The notes: generated by a model not told the origin, from the sequence alone. DNA of 64,000 bases from Pseudomonas sp. 21 (GCF_000955805.1 NZ_JYOA01000007.1:288732-352731); one strand, 5' to 3'; shown: positions 9,748 through 19,206, numbered from the stretch's first letter. Made by a program: numbers and translations.

Positions 9748-11205
9748 TCAGTCGCCTTTCAGCATCGGCGGCGGACAGCGCTGGTACCAGCGCGAAGCCT
9801 GCTCGTAGGCGTGGGCCAGTTGCAGCACGGCCATATCGGCCTGGTGCCTGCCGATGATCTGCAGGCCCATGGGCAGGCCCTGCTCATTGAAGCCCACCGG
9901 CACGTTGGCCGCCGGGCAACCGGACAGGGTGGCCGGGATCACCACTTCCATCCAGCGGTGGTAGGTGTCCATGGCCTTGCCGGCGATCTCTTTCGGCCAG
10001 TCCCAGCTCTTGTCGAACGGGAACACCTGGGCACTGGGCAGCAGCAGGTAGTCGTAGCGCTCGAACAACTGGCTGATCGCGCGGTACCAGTCGCTGCGCG
10101 CGGCGGAGGCGCGGAATACGTCCATGGCAGACAGCTTCAGGCCGTTCTCCACTTCCCAGATCGCCTCGGGCTTGAGCAGCTCGCGCTTGGCCGGGTCGGT
10201 GTAGGCCGCGCCGAGGGAGCCGGCGACCATCCAGTGCCGCAGGGTGCGCCAGGTGTCCCAGAGGCGCTCGGGCGAGAAGCCCATGGCGGTGTCCTCGACG
10301 TGGCAGCCGATGGCTTCGAAGTCGGCGAAGGATTTGCGGCACAGCTCCAGCACGCCCTTCTCCATGGGCAGGTGGCCGCCCAGGTCGCCCAGCCAGCCCA
10401 GGCGTGCACCCTTGAAATCACGTTCCAGCTTGCCGGCGAATTGCTCGCCACTCTCGGCGATGGACAGCGGCGCACGTGCGTCGCCGCCTGCCTGCACCGA
10501 CAGCAGCAGCGCCACGTCGCGCACGCTGCGGCCCATGGGGCCTTCGTAGCCAAGCTGGTCGATGAACAGGTCGGCGCTGTCGTCGAAGGGCACGCGGCCC
10601 TGGGACGGACGGAAGCCGACGATATTGTTGAAGGCCGCGGGGTTGCGCAGCGAGCCCATCATGTCGCTGCCGTCGGCCACCGGGACCATCTGCAGCGCCA
10701 GCGCGGCCGCGGCGCCGCCGCTGCTGCCGCCGGCGGTGCGATCGGGCGCGTAGGCGCAGCCGGTGGCACCGAAGATCGGGTTGTAGCTGTGGGAGCCGAG
10801 GCCGAATTCGGGGGTGTTGGTCTTGCCGATGATGATCGCGCCGGCCGCCTTGATGCGCTCGACCATGATGCCGTCGCGCTCGGGCAGGTAATCGCGGAAC
10901 AGCGGCGAGCCGAGGGTGGTGCGGATGCCCTGGGTCAGCGACAGGTCCTTCACCGCGTGGGGCAGGCCGTGCATCCAGCCACGGTACTCGCCACGGGCCA
11001 GTTCGGCGTCGCGCTGGTCGGCTTCGGCCAGCAGGAGATCGTCCGGTTGCTGGCTGACGATGGCGTTGACCGCCGGGTTGTAGCGCTCGATCTGGTCGAG
11101 GTGCGCCTGCATCACTTCGCGGCAGGAAACCTGGCGCAGGCGGATGCGCTGGGCCAGTTCGTGGGCCTGGAGCTGGACGAGTTCGTTGTGCTTATTCTGG
11201 CTCAT
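9748..11205 (-). CDS. Amidase (amidase-signature family), possible malonyl-amide hydrolase
   Basis: A 485-residue amidase-signature enzyme. The catalytic triad is visible: Lys in HAVKDLS (about residue 87), the cis-Ser in GGSSGGAAAALALQM and the nucleophile Ser in DGSDMMGSLRNPA. The family hydrolyses amides. Position between an importer and the malonyl-CoA genes suggests that it releases malonate (or a malonyl group) and an amine or ammonia from the imported compound, as malonamidases or ureidomalonases do. That substrate assignment is inference. The 175 bases before it (11206-11380) hold only a short hairpin at 11231-11247 and the ribosome site. Confidence 0.85.
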   Translation of the reverse strand: MSQNKHNELVQLQAHELAQRIRLRQVSCREVMQAHLDQIERYNPAVNAIVSQQPDDLLLAEADQRDAELARGEYRGWMHGLPHAVKDLSLTQGIRTTLGSPLFRDYLPERDGIMVERIKAAGAIIIGKTNTPEFGLGSHSYNPIFGATGCAYAPDRTAGGSSGGAAAALALQMVPVADGSDMMGSLRNPAAFNNIVGFRPSQGRVPFDDSADLFIDQLGYEGPMGRSVRDVALLLSVQAGGDARAPLSIAESGEQFAGKLERDFKGARLGWLGDLGGHLPMEKGVLELCRKSFADFEAIGCHVEDTAMGFSPERLWDTWRTLRHWMVAGSLGAAYTDPAKRELLKPEAIWEVENGLKLSAMDVFRASAARSDWYRAISQLFERYDYLLLPSAQVFPFDKSWDWPKEIAGKAMDTYHRWMEVVIPATLSGCPAANVPVGFNEQGLPMGLQIIGRHQADMAVLQLAHAYEQASRWYQRCPPPMLKGD

Positions 11206-11380
11206 GGAACGAGGCCTTTTTTCATCAGGGCTTCCCGCAGCGGGAAGGTTCAGTCGGGTTCAACGGCCCCGCCGGCTGGCAAGGCTTCAATCGAATATCC
11301 TGTTCGCCGGGCCGCACGCTGCCGGCGCGCCCACGAAAGTGGACGCGAGCAGCGTCGGTCGGTGGCTTTCCCGGTCGGGA

Positions 11381-12415
11381 TCAGCGCATCAGGTTGGTCC
11401 AGATCCGGTCGGCCAGGCGGATCGCGCCTTCGCCGCAGGTCTTGCTGAACACCACCTTGGTGCCCTCGGGGATGTGCAGTTCCGGCGCATCCTTGAGGCT
11501 GGCATCGAGGAAGGGTTCCACGCCCTTGATCGGGCTCTGGTGCTTGAGGAAGTTCTGGGTCATCGCCGAGTTTTCCGGCTGGCTGAGGAAGGCGATGAAC
11601 TTCTTCGCGTTCTCCGGGTGCTTGGCGCCGGCCGGGATCACCAGGTTGTCCACCCAGGCCATCACGCCCTCTTTCGGATAGAGGTACTTCAGGCTGGATT
11701 TCATCTCACGCGCACGCATCGACGAGCCGCCCCAGAACATCGACATGTCGACTTCGCCCGAGGCCAGGTTCTCGCGGATCGAGCCGGCCTTGGAGCTGTA
11801 GGTCTTGACGAAGGGCTTCTGGGTCTTCAGCAGGGTCAGCACCTGCTGCATCTGCTTGGGGTCCTCGCTGCACAGCGGGATGCCCAGGTAGAGGCTGGCG
11901 GTGTCGATCACTTCGCTGGCCGAGTCGAACATGTTGATCTTGCCCTGCAGCTCCTTCGGCGGAGTGAACAGCACCGAGTAGCTGTCGGCCGGGCCGCTGT
12001 ATTTCGCGCTGTCCAGCACCACGCTGGTGGTGCCCCAGATGAAGGGCACGGCGTAGGCGCCTTCCGGGTCCCAGGCGGGCTTCTTCAGGTTGTCCTCGAC
12101 GTTGGCGTAGTACGGCTGGCCGGCCGGGTCGAAGCGCTCCAGCAACTTCTCCTGGATCAGGATCGGCACGAACTGGTGCGAGGGAATGGCCACGTCATAG
12201 CCGGTGCCGCCCTGCTTGAGCTTGGCCAGCAGAGTCTCGTTGGAGTCGTAGGAATCCACGGTGACCTTGATGCCGGTTTCCTTCTCGAACTTCTCCAGGA
12301 TCTGCGGGGTGAAATAACCACTCCAGCTCACCACGTTGAGTTGCTCGGCGGCCTGTGCATGGACAGCCATGGCCAGCGTCAGCGAGGCCCCTACAGCAGC
12401 GATCAGTTTGCTCAT
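11381..12415 (-). CDS. PotD/PotF-type substrate-binding protein of ABC importer
   Basis: A 344-residue periplasmic binding protein with signal peptide (1-22, ending VHAQAAE). The mature start LNVVSWSGYFTPQILEKFEK and the block GGTGYDVAIPSHQFVPILI are typical of the spermidine/putrescine-binding family. It probably binds a small cationic or amide-bearing molecule. It follows the two permease genes and has GGAG 6 bases before its ATG. The ligand cannot be read from the sequence, and many PotD-like proteins bind compounds other than polyamines. Confidence 0.88.
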   Translation of the reverse strand: MSKLIAAVGASLTLAMAVHAQAAEQLNVVSWSGYFTPQILEKFEKETGIKVTVDSYDSNETLLAKLKQGGTGYDVAIPSHQFVPILIQEKLLERFDPAGQPYYANVEDNLKKPAWDPEGAYAVPFIWGTTSVVLDSAKYSGPADSYSVLFTPPKELQGKINMFDSASEVIDTASLYLGIPLCSEDPKQMQQVLTLLKTQKPFVKTYSSKAGSIRENLASGEVDMSMFWGGSSMRAREMKSSLKYLYPKEGVMAWVDNLVIPAGAKHPENAKKFIAFLSQPENSAMTQNFLKHQSPIKGVEPFLDASLKDAPELHIPEGTKVVFSKTCGEGAIRLADRIWTNLMR

Positions 12416-12436
12416 CTTCTACTCCGGTATGTGGGC

Positions 12437-13243
12437 TCAGGCCTTCTTCTTGCCGAGCAGGTAGGACAGGGTTACGAACAGCACGGAAACGCCGAGGATC
12501 AGGGTCGACACCGCATTCACATCGGGCGTCACGCCCATGCGCAGCAGGCCGAAGATGAAGATCGGCAAGGTGGTGGTGCCGGCCTGGGAGACCATCATCG
12601 AGATCACGAAGTTATCCAGCGAGACGATGAAGGCGAGCATCACGCCGGAGAAGATCCCCGGCATCAGCAGCGGCAGGGTGACCTTGCGGAAGGTCCGCCA
12701 GGGCCCGGCGTAGAGGTCGGCGGCGGCCTGCTCCAGGGACAGGTCCATGTCGTTCAGGCGGGCACGGATCGGCAGGTAGGCGAACGGGATGCAGAACACC
12801 GTGTGGGCGATGATCAGGTTGCCGTAGCCCAGCGACAGGCCGAGGGTGGAGAACAGCGCCAGGGTGGCCACGCCGACGACGATCTCGGGCAGCACCAGCG
12901 GCAGCATGATCGCTCCCATGGACAGGCGCAGGCCCTTGAACTTGGCCCCGCGCGAGGTGCCCAGCGCGGCCAGGGTGGCGATCGCGGTGGCGATCACGCT
13001 GGCACACACGGCGATCAGCAGGCTGTTGCCGGCGGCCTGGCGCAGCGCCTGGTTGGCGAAGGCGCTGCGGTACCAGTCGAGGCTGAAGCCGGTCCACACG
13101 GTGGCGGACTGGTTGGCATTGAACGACAGCACCACCAGCACCACGATGGGCGCGTAGAGGTACAGGTAGAACAGGAAACTCAGGACGCCGAAGCCACGGA
13201 AGTCCTGTACGCCCAGACGGCGCTTGGTCAGCAGCGAGAGCAT
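12437..13243 (-). CDS. ABC importer permease (PotC/PotI-like)
   Basis: About 268 residues with six predicted membrane segments and the cytoplasmic EAA-type loop EQAAADLYAGPWRTFRKVTL that contacts the ATPase. Two adjacent ATG codons (13246 and 13243) are possible. GGAGG is 3 bases before the first and 6 before the second, so I take the second. It overlaps the stop of the preceding permease gene. Confidence 0.87.
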   Translation of the reverse strand: MLSLLTKRRLGVQDFRGFGVLSFLFYLYLYAPIVVLVVLSFNANQSATVWTGFSLDWYRSAFANQALRQAAGNSLLIAVCASVIATAIATLAALGTSRGAKFKGLRLSMGAIMLPLVLPEIVVGVATLALFSTLGLSLGYGNLIIAHTVFCIPFAYLPIRARLNDMDLSLEQAAADLYAGPWRTFRKVTLPLLMPGIFSGVMLAFIVSLDNFVISMMVSQAGTTTLPIFIFGLLRMGVTPDVNAVSTLILGVSVLFVTLSYLLGKKKA

Positions 13244-14169
13244 CATTCACCTCCCCGGGCGATGCGCAGGCGCTCGGCGCGCATCGCGTAGAACATCAGC
13301 ACCAGCATCACCGCGCCCATCAGCACCAGCGACAGCGCCGCACCGAAGGGCCAGTTCCGCGAGTCGCTGAACTGCCGGAAGATCAGGTTGCCGAGCATCA
13401 TCTTGGTACCACCGCCGAGCAGCTCGGGGGCGATCATCGCGCCCAGGCAGGGCACGAAGGTGAGGATGGCGCCGGCCAGGATGCCCGGCCGGGCGATCGG
13501 CAGGACCACCTTGCGCAGAGTGCGGATGCGCCCGGCGTAAAGGTCCTGGGCCGCTTCGAGCAGGCGCATGTCCATCTTCTCGAGGGTGGCGTAGATCGGC
13601 AGCACGACGAAGGGCGCGTAGGTGTAGACCAGGCCCAGCAGCACGGCGCCGTCGGTGTAGAGCAGGTTCAGCGGCTGGTGGATTAGCCCTAAGCTCATCA
13701 GCGTGCCGTTGACCACGCCGGTGCCGCGCAGCAGCAGGATCCAGGCGTAGGTACGGATCAGCAGGTTGGCCCAGAACGGCACGGTGATCAGGAAGATCAG
13801 CAGGCCGCGACGGTGCGCCGGCTGCATGGCCAGCCACACCGCCACCGGGAAGCCCACCAGCAGGGTGATCGCGGTGGTCGCCGCGGCGATGCCGATGGAG
13901 CGCAGCGCGATCATCACGTAGGAGTCGGCGAAGGCCAGGCTGTCGTCGAGCTGGCGCTCGAACAGCAGCGAGACGTAGGCGTCGATGCTGAAGTGCGGGT
14001 TCACCCCGCCGTAGGGGTTGGCCTGCATCAGCGAGTAACCGACGACGATGAAGATCGGCACGATCAGGAACAGGCCGATGGACACCAGCGCGGGCGACAC
14101 ACCAAGGAAGCTGCGCAGCGCCTGGCGCCGCTCCAGCGCATTGCCGGAGGTTGTGGATAACCGGTTCAT
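13243..14169 (-). CDS. ABC importer permease (PotB/PotH-like)
   Basis: About 308 residues, inner-membrane partner of the second permease. The EAA-type loop is LEAAQDLYAGRIRTLRKVVL. I chose the ATG at 14169 because GGAGG sits 5 bases before it. The GTG at 14175, two codons upstream, directly abuts that site. It follows the ATPase gene closely and overlaps the next permease gene, so the transport genes are one tight unit. Confidence 0.87.
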   Translation of the reverse strand: MNRLSTTSGNALERRQALRSFLGVSPALVSIGLFLIVPIFIVVGYSLMQANPYGGVNPHFSIDAYVSLLFERQLDDSLAFADSYVMIALRSIGIAAATTAITLLVGFPVAVWLAMQPAHRRGLLIFLITVPFWANLLIRTYAWILLLRGTGVVNGTLMSLGLIHQPLNLLYTDGAVLLGLVYTYAPFVVLPIYATLEKMDMRLLEAAQDLYAGRIRTLRKVVLPIARPGILAGAILTFVPCLGAMIAPELLGGGTKMMLGNLIFRQFSDSRNWPFGAALSLVLMGAVMLVLMFYAMRAERLRIARGGE

Positions 14170-14181
14170 GCTCACCTCCGT

Positions 14182-15300
14182 TCAGTCCACCAGGACGCTG
14201 GCGCTGCCTTTCTCGAACAGCAGCCCGGCGCGTTGCCCGGCGACCAGGCGGCCACGCTGGCCAGCACTGTTCGGCGCGCGGACGGTCAACTTGCTGCCGT
14301 CCTGGAGCTCGACCTGGTACTGCAGGTCGGTGCCCAGGTAGATCTGCTGGACGACGGTGCAAGGCGCGGCGGACGACGTGTCCTCGGCCACCAGTTGCAG
14401 GCGCTCGGGACGGATCGACAGGGTGACTTCGGCGCCGACCTTCAGGCCCTCGCGGGAGCCGGCCTCGATCAACTGCTCACCGCCGATGCGGTAGTAAGCG
14501 CGGTCGCCGTCGAAGTTCTCGACGCGGGCCGGCAGGAAGTTGGTCTCGCCGATGAAGTCGGCGACGAAGCGGTTGCGCGGGTGTTCGTAGATGTCGTCGG
14601 GGCGGCCGACCTGTTGCACCTCGCCCTCGGAGAGCACGGCGATGCGGTCGGACATGGTCAGCGCTTCTTCCTGGTCGTGGGTGACGAAGATGAAGGTGAT
14701 GCCGGTCTTGGCCTGGATCGCCTTGAGTTCTTCACGCATGGCCTGGCGCAGCTTGAGATCGAGCGCGGAGAGCGGCTCGTCGAGCAGCAGCACCTTCGGA
14801 TGCGGCGCCAGCGCACGGGCCAGGGCGACGCGCTGCTGCTGGCCGCCGGAAAGCTGGGTCGGCTTGCGCTGGGCGAAGCGTTCCATCTGCACCAGGGCGA
14901 GCATCTCGCGGACGCGCTCGGCAACCTGCGCCTTGCTCATGCGCTGGCCCATCGGGTGGGATTCCAGGCCGAAGGCCAGGTTCTCGGCGATGGTCATGTG
15001 CGGGAACAGCGCGTAGTGCTGGAAGACGGTGTTCACCGGGCGCTCGAAGGGCGGCCGGTCGGCGATGTTCTCGCCGTACAGCTGGATTTCCCCGGCGGTG
15101 GGGAATTCGAAGCCGGCGATCATCCGCAGCAGGGTGGTCTTGCCGCAGCCCGAGGGGCCGAGCAGGGTGAAGAATTCGTTGTCGCGGATGTCCAGGTCGA
15201 CGCATTTGAGCGCGACGGGACCGCTGGCCGGGTCGCCGTAGACCTTGCGCACGGAGCGGATCGAGACCGCCGCCGTCTGCAGGCTGTGCAGGGCATTCAT
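14182..15300 (-). CDS. ABC importer ATPase (PotA-like)
   Basis: A 372-residue ATPase energising the importer. Walker A GPSGCGKTT, signature LSGGQQQRVALARAL, Walker B VLLLDEPLSALD and the C-terminal TOBE-type domain (about 290-372) are all present. The frame is open further upstream, but the ATG at 15300 has a strong GGAGG and gives the family length. First gene of the seven-gene operon reading leftward to matB, divergent from a LysR regulator. Confidence 0.9.
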   Translation of the reverse strand: MNALHSLQTAAVSIRSVRKVYGDPASGPVALKCVDLDIRDNEFFTLLGPSGCGKTTLLRMIAGFEFPTAGEIQLYGENIADRPPFERPVNTVFQHYALFPHMTIAENLAFGLESHPMGQRMSKAQVAERVREMLALVQMERFAQRKPTQLSGGQQQRVALARALAPHPKVLLLDEPLSALDLKLRQAMREELKAIQAKTGITFIFVTHDQEEALTMSDRIAVLSEGEVQQVGRPDDIYEHPRNRFVADFIGETNFLPARVENFDGDRAYYRIGGEQLIEAGSREGLKVGAEVTLSIRPERLQLVAEDTSSAAPCTVVQQIYLGTDLQYQVELQDGSKLTVRAPNSAGQRGRLVAGQRAGLLFEKGSASVLVD

Positions 15301-15548
15301 GGTGAAACCTCCGCATCCTTCCCGTCCGCCGCACGCTGGCGTTCGGGGGATCTTGTAGTTGTTCTGGCAGGGCTGGAGTAGACGCTGGATGCAGCGCTGG
15401 CCGTGGGTTCGGCTCGATATTGTGGTGATGCTGCTGGAGCGGATATTCGAAGAAAGGTGGTTGAGCGAAAAGCTCAATTTTCTTACATTCGATATTAAAT
15501 AATTTAACAGCTGAAATTTAACAGCTCAGCCCGCCTTCGAGGTCAGCC
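15301..15548. promoter_or_regulatory. Divergent control region of the malonate-type operon and lysR
   Basis: A 248-base region, AT-rich in its right half. It holds the perfect inverted repeat TTGAGC-GAAAA-GCTCAA at 15461-15477 and a 12-bp direct repeat AATTTAACAGCT at 15501-15512 and 15515-15526. Both are plausible LysR-type binding sites. Promoter hexamers are not clear enough to call. Confidence 0.6.
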
Positions 15549-16454
15549 ATGTCCATCCAGCGTCTCCCGCCGCTCAATGCCGTCCGCGCCTTCGAGGCCG
15601 CCGCACGCCTGGGCAGCTATGTCGCCGCCTCGAAAGACCTGCATGTGACGCAGCCGGCCATCGGCCGTCACGTGAAGCTGCTGGAGGATTGGCTGGGCGT
15701 GCAGTTGTTCGAACGCACGCCGCGTGGGGTCAGCCTGACGCCCGCCGGGCAGCGCTACTACGCGAAGATATCCACAGCCCTGCAGCAGATCGCCGATGCC
15801 GGCCACGAACTGGCCCCCGGCGGCACCGCGCGCTGGTTGAAGATCATGGTGGTACCGGCCTTTGCCAAACGCTGGCTGATGCCGCGTCTTGAAACCCTGC
15901 GCCAGCAGCGCCCCGGCCTGAAGGTGGCGGTGGAACCCAACCCGACTTTCAGCGAAGTGGACGGTAAAAGCGCCGATCTGGGGATTGTCTACGGGCTTCC
16001 TGGCGTCTATCCGCAGTGCCACAGCACCCTGGTGCGGCCGGCGGTGTTCCCGGTGTGCTCGCCCTCCTACCTCGCCGAGCATGGCCCGCTGAATAGCGTG
16101 GACGATCTCGCCCGGCACAAGCTGATCCACGTGGACGACGGCGAATGGTGGAACCTCTGGTTGTCCACCATCGGCCTGGACCTGCGGGTGAGTTCGGATG
16201 TGCTTTACGTCAGCAACGACCACGCCCTGTCCATGGCCGAGGCCGGCCACGGCATCGCCCTGGCCAACCTGGTGCTGGTGAAGCACCAGCTCGCCGCCGG
16301 CACGCTGGTGCGGCCGCTACCCGAGGAAGTGCCGCTGGAAAGCTACCAGCTGCTGCTGCCCACCGGTGCGGTAAGCGCCGACGTGGCCTGGTTCGAGGAC
16401 TGGATTCGCGCGGCGCTGCAGGAGGAGTTTTCCATCGAGTCTCCGCGAGACTAA
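15549..16454 (+). CDS. LysR-type regulator (GcvA-like)
   Basis: A 301-residue transcription factor. The N-terminal winged helix-turn-helix (about 8-65) includes AVRAFEAAARLGSYVAASKDL and VTQPAIGRHVKLLEDWLGV. The remainder is the effector-binding domain. It is transcribed divergently from the ABC/amidase/matAB operon, the classic arrangement for a LysR regulator of its neighbour. The start is fixed by GAGG 6 bases before the ATG. The inducer is likely the imported compound or a breakdown product, which is inference. Confidence 0.88.
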   Translation: MSIQRLPPLNAVRAFEAAARLGSYVAASKDLHVTQPAIGRHVKLLEDWLGVQLFERTPRGVSLTPAGQRYYAKISTALQQIADAGHELAPGGTARWLKIMVVPAFAKRWLMPRLETLRQQRPGLKVAVEPNPTFSEVDGKSADLGIVYGLPGVYPQCHSTLVRPAVFPVCSPSYLAEHGPLNSVDDLARHKLIHVDDGEWWNLWLSTIGLDLRVSSDVLYVSNDHALSMAEAGHGIALANLVLVKHQLAAGTLVRPLPEEVPLESYQLLLPTGAVSADVAWFEDWIRAALQEEFSIESPRD

Positions 16455-16487
16455 GCCGCCGGGGTATCGCAGCCAAGGCGTCATCCT

Positions 16488-16565
16488 GTAGGAGCGAGCT
16501 TGCTCGCGAACACGCCCAACACCGACGCTGCCGGGCACATCGTTCGCGAGCAAGCTCGCTCCTAC
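16488..16565. repeat. REP doublet, AGCTTGCTCGCGAAC variant
   Basis: Left arm GTAGGAGCG plus AGCTTGCTCGCGAAC, right arm its exact reverse complement, about 30 bases between. It lies between the convergent lysR and flavin reductase genes. Confidence 0.9.
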
Positions 16566-16589
16566 AGAAAGTCCAGGCCCTGAGCTGAA

Positions 16590-17558
16590 TCAGCCGCGCG
16601 GGGCGTAGGCGAAGACGTCGGCGCGCATCTGGTGCGGGTCCATGCCCGCCGCGACCAGCGCATCCAGGGTGCCATAGACCATCGCCGGCGACCCGCTGGC
16701 GTAGACGCGCAGGCCGGACAGCTCGGCGAAGTCCTCGCACACTGCCTCATGCAGCAGGCCACAGCGCCCCTGCCAGCCACACAGGTCGCTGACGATCTTG
16801 TGCAGGTGCAGGTTGGGCACGCTTTCCCACAGCTCCCAGTGTGGCAGCTCGTAGAAGTCTTCCGGGCGCCGCACGCCCCAGTACAGGTGGACCGGGTGGG
16901 CGAAGCCGGTGGCACGGCAGAATTCGATCAGGCTGTGCATCTGCGCCATGCCGGTGCCGGCGGCGATCAGCACCAGCGGGCCGTCCGGCAGGTCGGCCAG
17001 GTGCGCGTCGCCGAAGGGCATCTGCACGCGGGCGAAACGGTCGCGCTGGAGCTGCGCCAGCAAGTCGATGGCGCTGCTCTCGCGGGCCAGGATATGCAAT
17101 TCCAGGTCACGGCCTTCCTGCGGCGCGGAGGCCAGGGAGAAGGCGGCCGGGTCGCTGCCGTCACGCTCGATCAACAGGTACTGCCCGGCGTGGTAGCGCG
17201 GCGGTTTGCCGGCCGGCGCGCGCAGGCGCACGCGCCAGACATCGCCGCCCACCGGCTCGCAGAGTGTCAGTTGGCAGGACAGCTTGCGCACCGGCAATTC
17301 GCCGGGCGCCAGCACGCCGTCCCAGTGCAGCACGCAGTCTTCCAGCGGCTCGGCCAGGCAGGTGAAGAGCTCGCCATGGTCACGCACCTCGCCATCCTGG
17401 CGCACGCGGCCTTCCACCAGCAGCGCCGCACAGATGTGGCAGTTGCCGTTGCGGCAGCTCTGCGGGCACTCGTAGCCCAGGCGCCGCGCACCGTCGAGGA
17501 TACGTTCCCCGGGCGTCAGCTCGAGCTGGGCACCGGAGGGTTGCAAGGTCACTTTCAA
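16590..17558 (-). CDS. Ferredoxin-type NAD(P)H-flavin reductase (AscD/Fre-like)
   Basis: A 322-residue electron-transfer protein. An N-terminal plant-type 2Fe-2S ferredoxin domain (about 1-90) has SCRNGNCHIC and a fourth Cys in FTCLAEPL. An FAD domain (about 95-195; YHAGQYLLIERDG) and an NAD-binding domain (LVLIAAGTGMAQMHSLIEF) follow. It moves electrons from NAD(P)H through FAD to the iron-sulfur cluster. It lies 120 bases downstream of ubiD on the same strand. E. coli has fre next to ubiD, and flavin reductases supply reduced FMN, so a link to prenyl-FMN for UbiD is plausible but unproven. Confidence 0.87.
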   Translation of the reverse strand: MKVTLQPSGAQLELTPGERILDGARRLGYECPQSCRNGNCHICAALLVEGRVRQDGEVRDHGELFTCLAEPLEDCVLHWDGVLAPGELPVRKLSCQLTLCEPVGGDVWRVRLRAPAGKPPRYHAGQYLLIERDGSDPAAFSLASAPQEGRDLELHILARESSAIDLLAQLQRDRFARVQMPFGDAHLADLPDGPLVLIAAGTGMAQMHSLIEFCRATGFAHPVHLYWGVRRPEDFYELPHWELWESVPNLHLHKIVSDLCGWQGRCGLLHEAVCEDFAELSGLRVYASGSPAMVYGTLDALVAAGMDPHQMRADVFAYAPRG

Positions 17559-17581
17559 GCGTCGTTCTCGTTCTTTTAGTT

Positions 17582-17663
17582 GCAGGAGCGAGCTTGCTCG
17601 CGAACACCCCCAGCAGCGGAGTTGGGTTCGCGAGCAAGGACTAGGCGTCCCCCTCGGTCCTAC
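17582..17663. repeat. REP doublet with an internal insertion
   Basis: Left arm GCAGGAGCG plus AGCTTGCTCGCGAAC. The right arm starts GTTCGCGAGCAAG but carries an extra block GACTAGGCGTCCCCC before GGTCCTAC. It lies between ubiD and the flavin reductase gene on the same strand. Confidence 0.8.
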
Positions 17664-17678
17664 AGGCGGGCGGCCACA

Positions 17679-19145
17679 TCAATCGATGCCCAGGCTCGCC
17701 CAGATTTCATCGACCCGACGGGTTACCGCCGGGTCCTTCTCGATCACCCGGCCCCACTCGCGGCTGGTCTCGCCCGGCCACTTGTGGGTGGCGTCCAGGC
17801 CCATCTTCGAGCCCAGGCCGGAAATCGGCGAGGCGAAGTCCAGGTAGTCGATCGGCGTGTTGTCGATCATCACCGTGTCGCGCTTGGGGTCCATGCGCGT
17901 GGTGATGGCCCAGATCACGTCGTTCCAGTCGCGGGCGTTGATGTCGTCGTCGGTGACGATAACGAACTTGGTGTACATGAACTGTCGCAGGAACGACCAG
18001 ACACCGAGCATCACGCGCTTGGCGTGGCCGGGGTACTGCTTCTTCATGGTCACCACCGCCATGCGGTAGGAGCAGCCTTCGGGCGGCAGGTAGAAGTCGG
18101 TGATCTCGGGGAACTGCTTCTGCAGGATCGGCACGAAGACTTCGTTCAGCGCCACGCCGAGGATCGCCGGCTCATCCGGCGGGCGGCCGGTGTAGGTGCT
18201 GTGGTAGATCGGTTTCTGCCGGCGGGTGATGCGCTCGACGGTGAACACCGGGAAGCGGTCCACCTCGTTGTAGTAGCCGGTGTGGTCGCCGTACGGGCCT
18301 TCATCGGCCATCTCGCCGGGGTGGATCACTCCTTCGAGGACGATCTCGGCGCTGGCCGGCACCTGCAGGTCATTGCCGATGCACTTGACCAGCTCGGTCT
18401 TGTGGCCGCGCAGCAGGCCGGCGAAGGCGTATTCGGAGAGGCTGTCCGGCACCGGGGTCACCGCGCCGAGGATGGTCGCCGGGTCCGCACCGAGGGCCAC
18501 GGCCACCGGATAAGGCTGGCCGGGATGCTTCTGGCACCACTCGCGGAAGTCCAGCGCGCCGCCACGGTGGCTCAGCCAGCGCATGATGACCTTGTTGCGG
18601 CCGATCACCTGCTGGCGGTAGATGCCCAGGTTCTGCCGTTCCTTGTTCGGCCCGCGGGTAACCGTCAGGCCCCAGGTGATCAGCGGCGCGACGTCGCCGG
18701 GCCAGCAGGTCTGCACCGGCAGCTTCGACAGGTCGACGTCGTCGCCCTCCTCGATCACTTCCTGGCACGGCGCGTCCCGCAGGACCTTGGGCGCCATGTT
18801 GATGACCTTCTTGAAGATCGGCAGCTTGGACCAGGCGTCCTTCAGCCCCTTGGGCGGCTCGGGCTCCTTGAGGAAGGCCAGCAGCTTGCCGATCTCGCGC
18901 AGTTCGGAGACGTCCTCGGCGCCCATGCCCAGGGCCACGCGCTCGGGCGTGCCGAACAGGTTGCCGAGCACGGGCATGTCGAAGCCGGTGGGCTTTTCGA
19001 ACAGCAGGGCCGGGCCCTTGGCGCGCAGGGTGCGGTCGCACACCTCGGTCATTTCCAGCACCGGGGATACCGGCGCCTGGATGCGCTTGAGCTGTCCGCG
19101 CTGCTCCAGGGCAGCGATGAACTCGCGCAGGTCGCGATACTGCAT
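17679..19145 (-). CDS. ubiD: 4-hydroxy-3-polyprenylbenzoate decarboxylase
   Basis: About 488 residues, a prenylated-FMN-dependent decarboxylase of ubiquinone biosynthesis. Conserved blocks include [39 protein letters not shown] and [14 protein letters not shown] start at the ATG at 19145 ([13 protein letters not shown]), which gives the usual family length. The frame stays open 16 codons further up, where a weaker start exists. The gene lies just downstream of rho and is transcribed in the same direction. Confidence 0.93.
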   Translation of the reverse strand: MQYRDLREFIAALEQRGQLKRIQAPVSPVLEMTEVCDRTLRAKGPALLFEKPTGFDMPVLGNLFGTPERVALGMGAEDVSELREIGKLLAFLKEPEPPKGLKDAWSKLPIFKKVINMAPKVLRDAPCQEVIEEGDDVDLSKLPVQTCWPGDVAPLITWGLTVTRGPNKERQNLGIYRQQVIGRNKVIMRWLSHRGGALDFREWCQKHPGQPYPVAVALGADPATILGAVTPVPDSLSEYAFAGLLRGHKTELVKCIGNDLQVPASAEIVLEGVIHPGEMADEGPYGDHTGYYNEVDRFPVFTVERITRRQKPIYHSTYTGRPPDEPAILGVALNEVFVPILQKQFPEITDFYLPPEGCSYRMAVVTMKKQYPGHAKRVMLGVWSFLRQFMYTKFVIVTDDDINARDWNDVIWAITTRMDPKRDTVMIDNTPIDYLDFASPISGLGSKMGLDATHKWPGETSREWGRVIEKDPAVTRRVDEIWASLGID

Positions 19146-19206
19146 GAGGGTCTCGATGGCGGCAGGATGATGCGACAGTCTACCGCCTATCACCGCCTGG
19201 CAGAAA

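Noticed and set aside
8488-11448. 986-codon plus-strand open frame
   Set aside because: Shadow of the malonyl-CoA decarboxylase and amidase genes, with no ribosome site and no recognisable domain.
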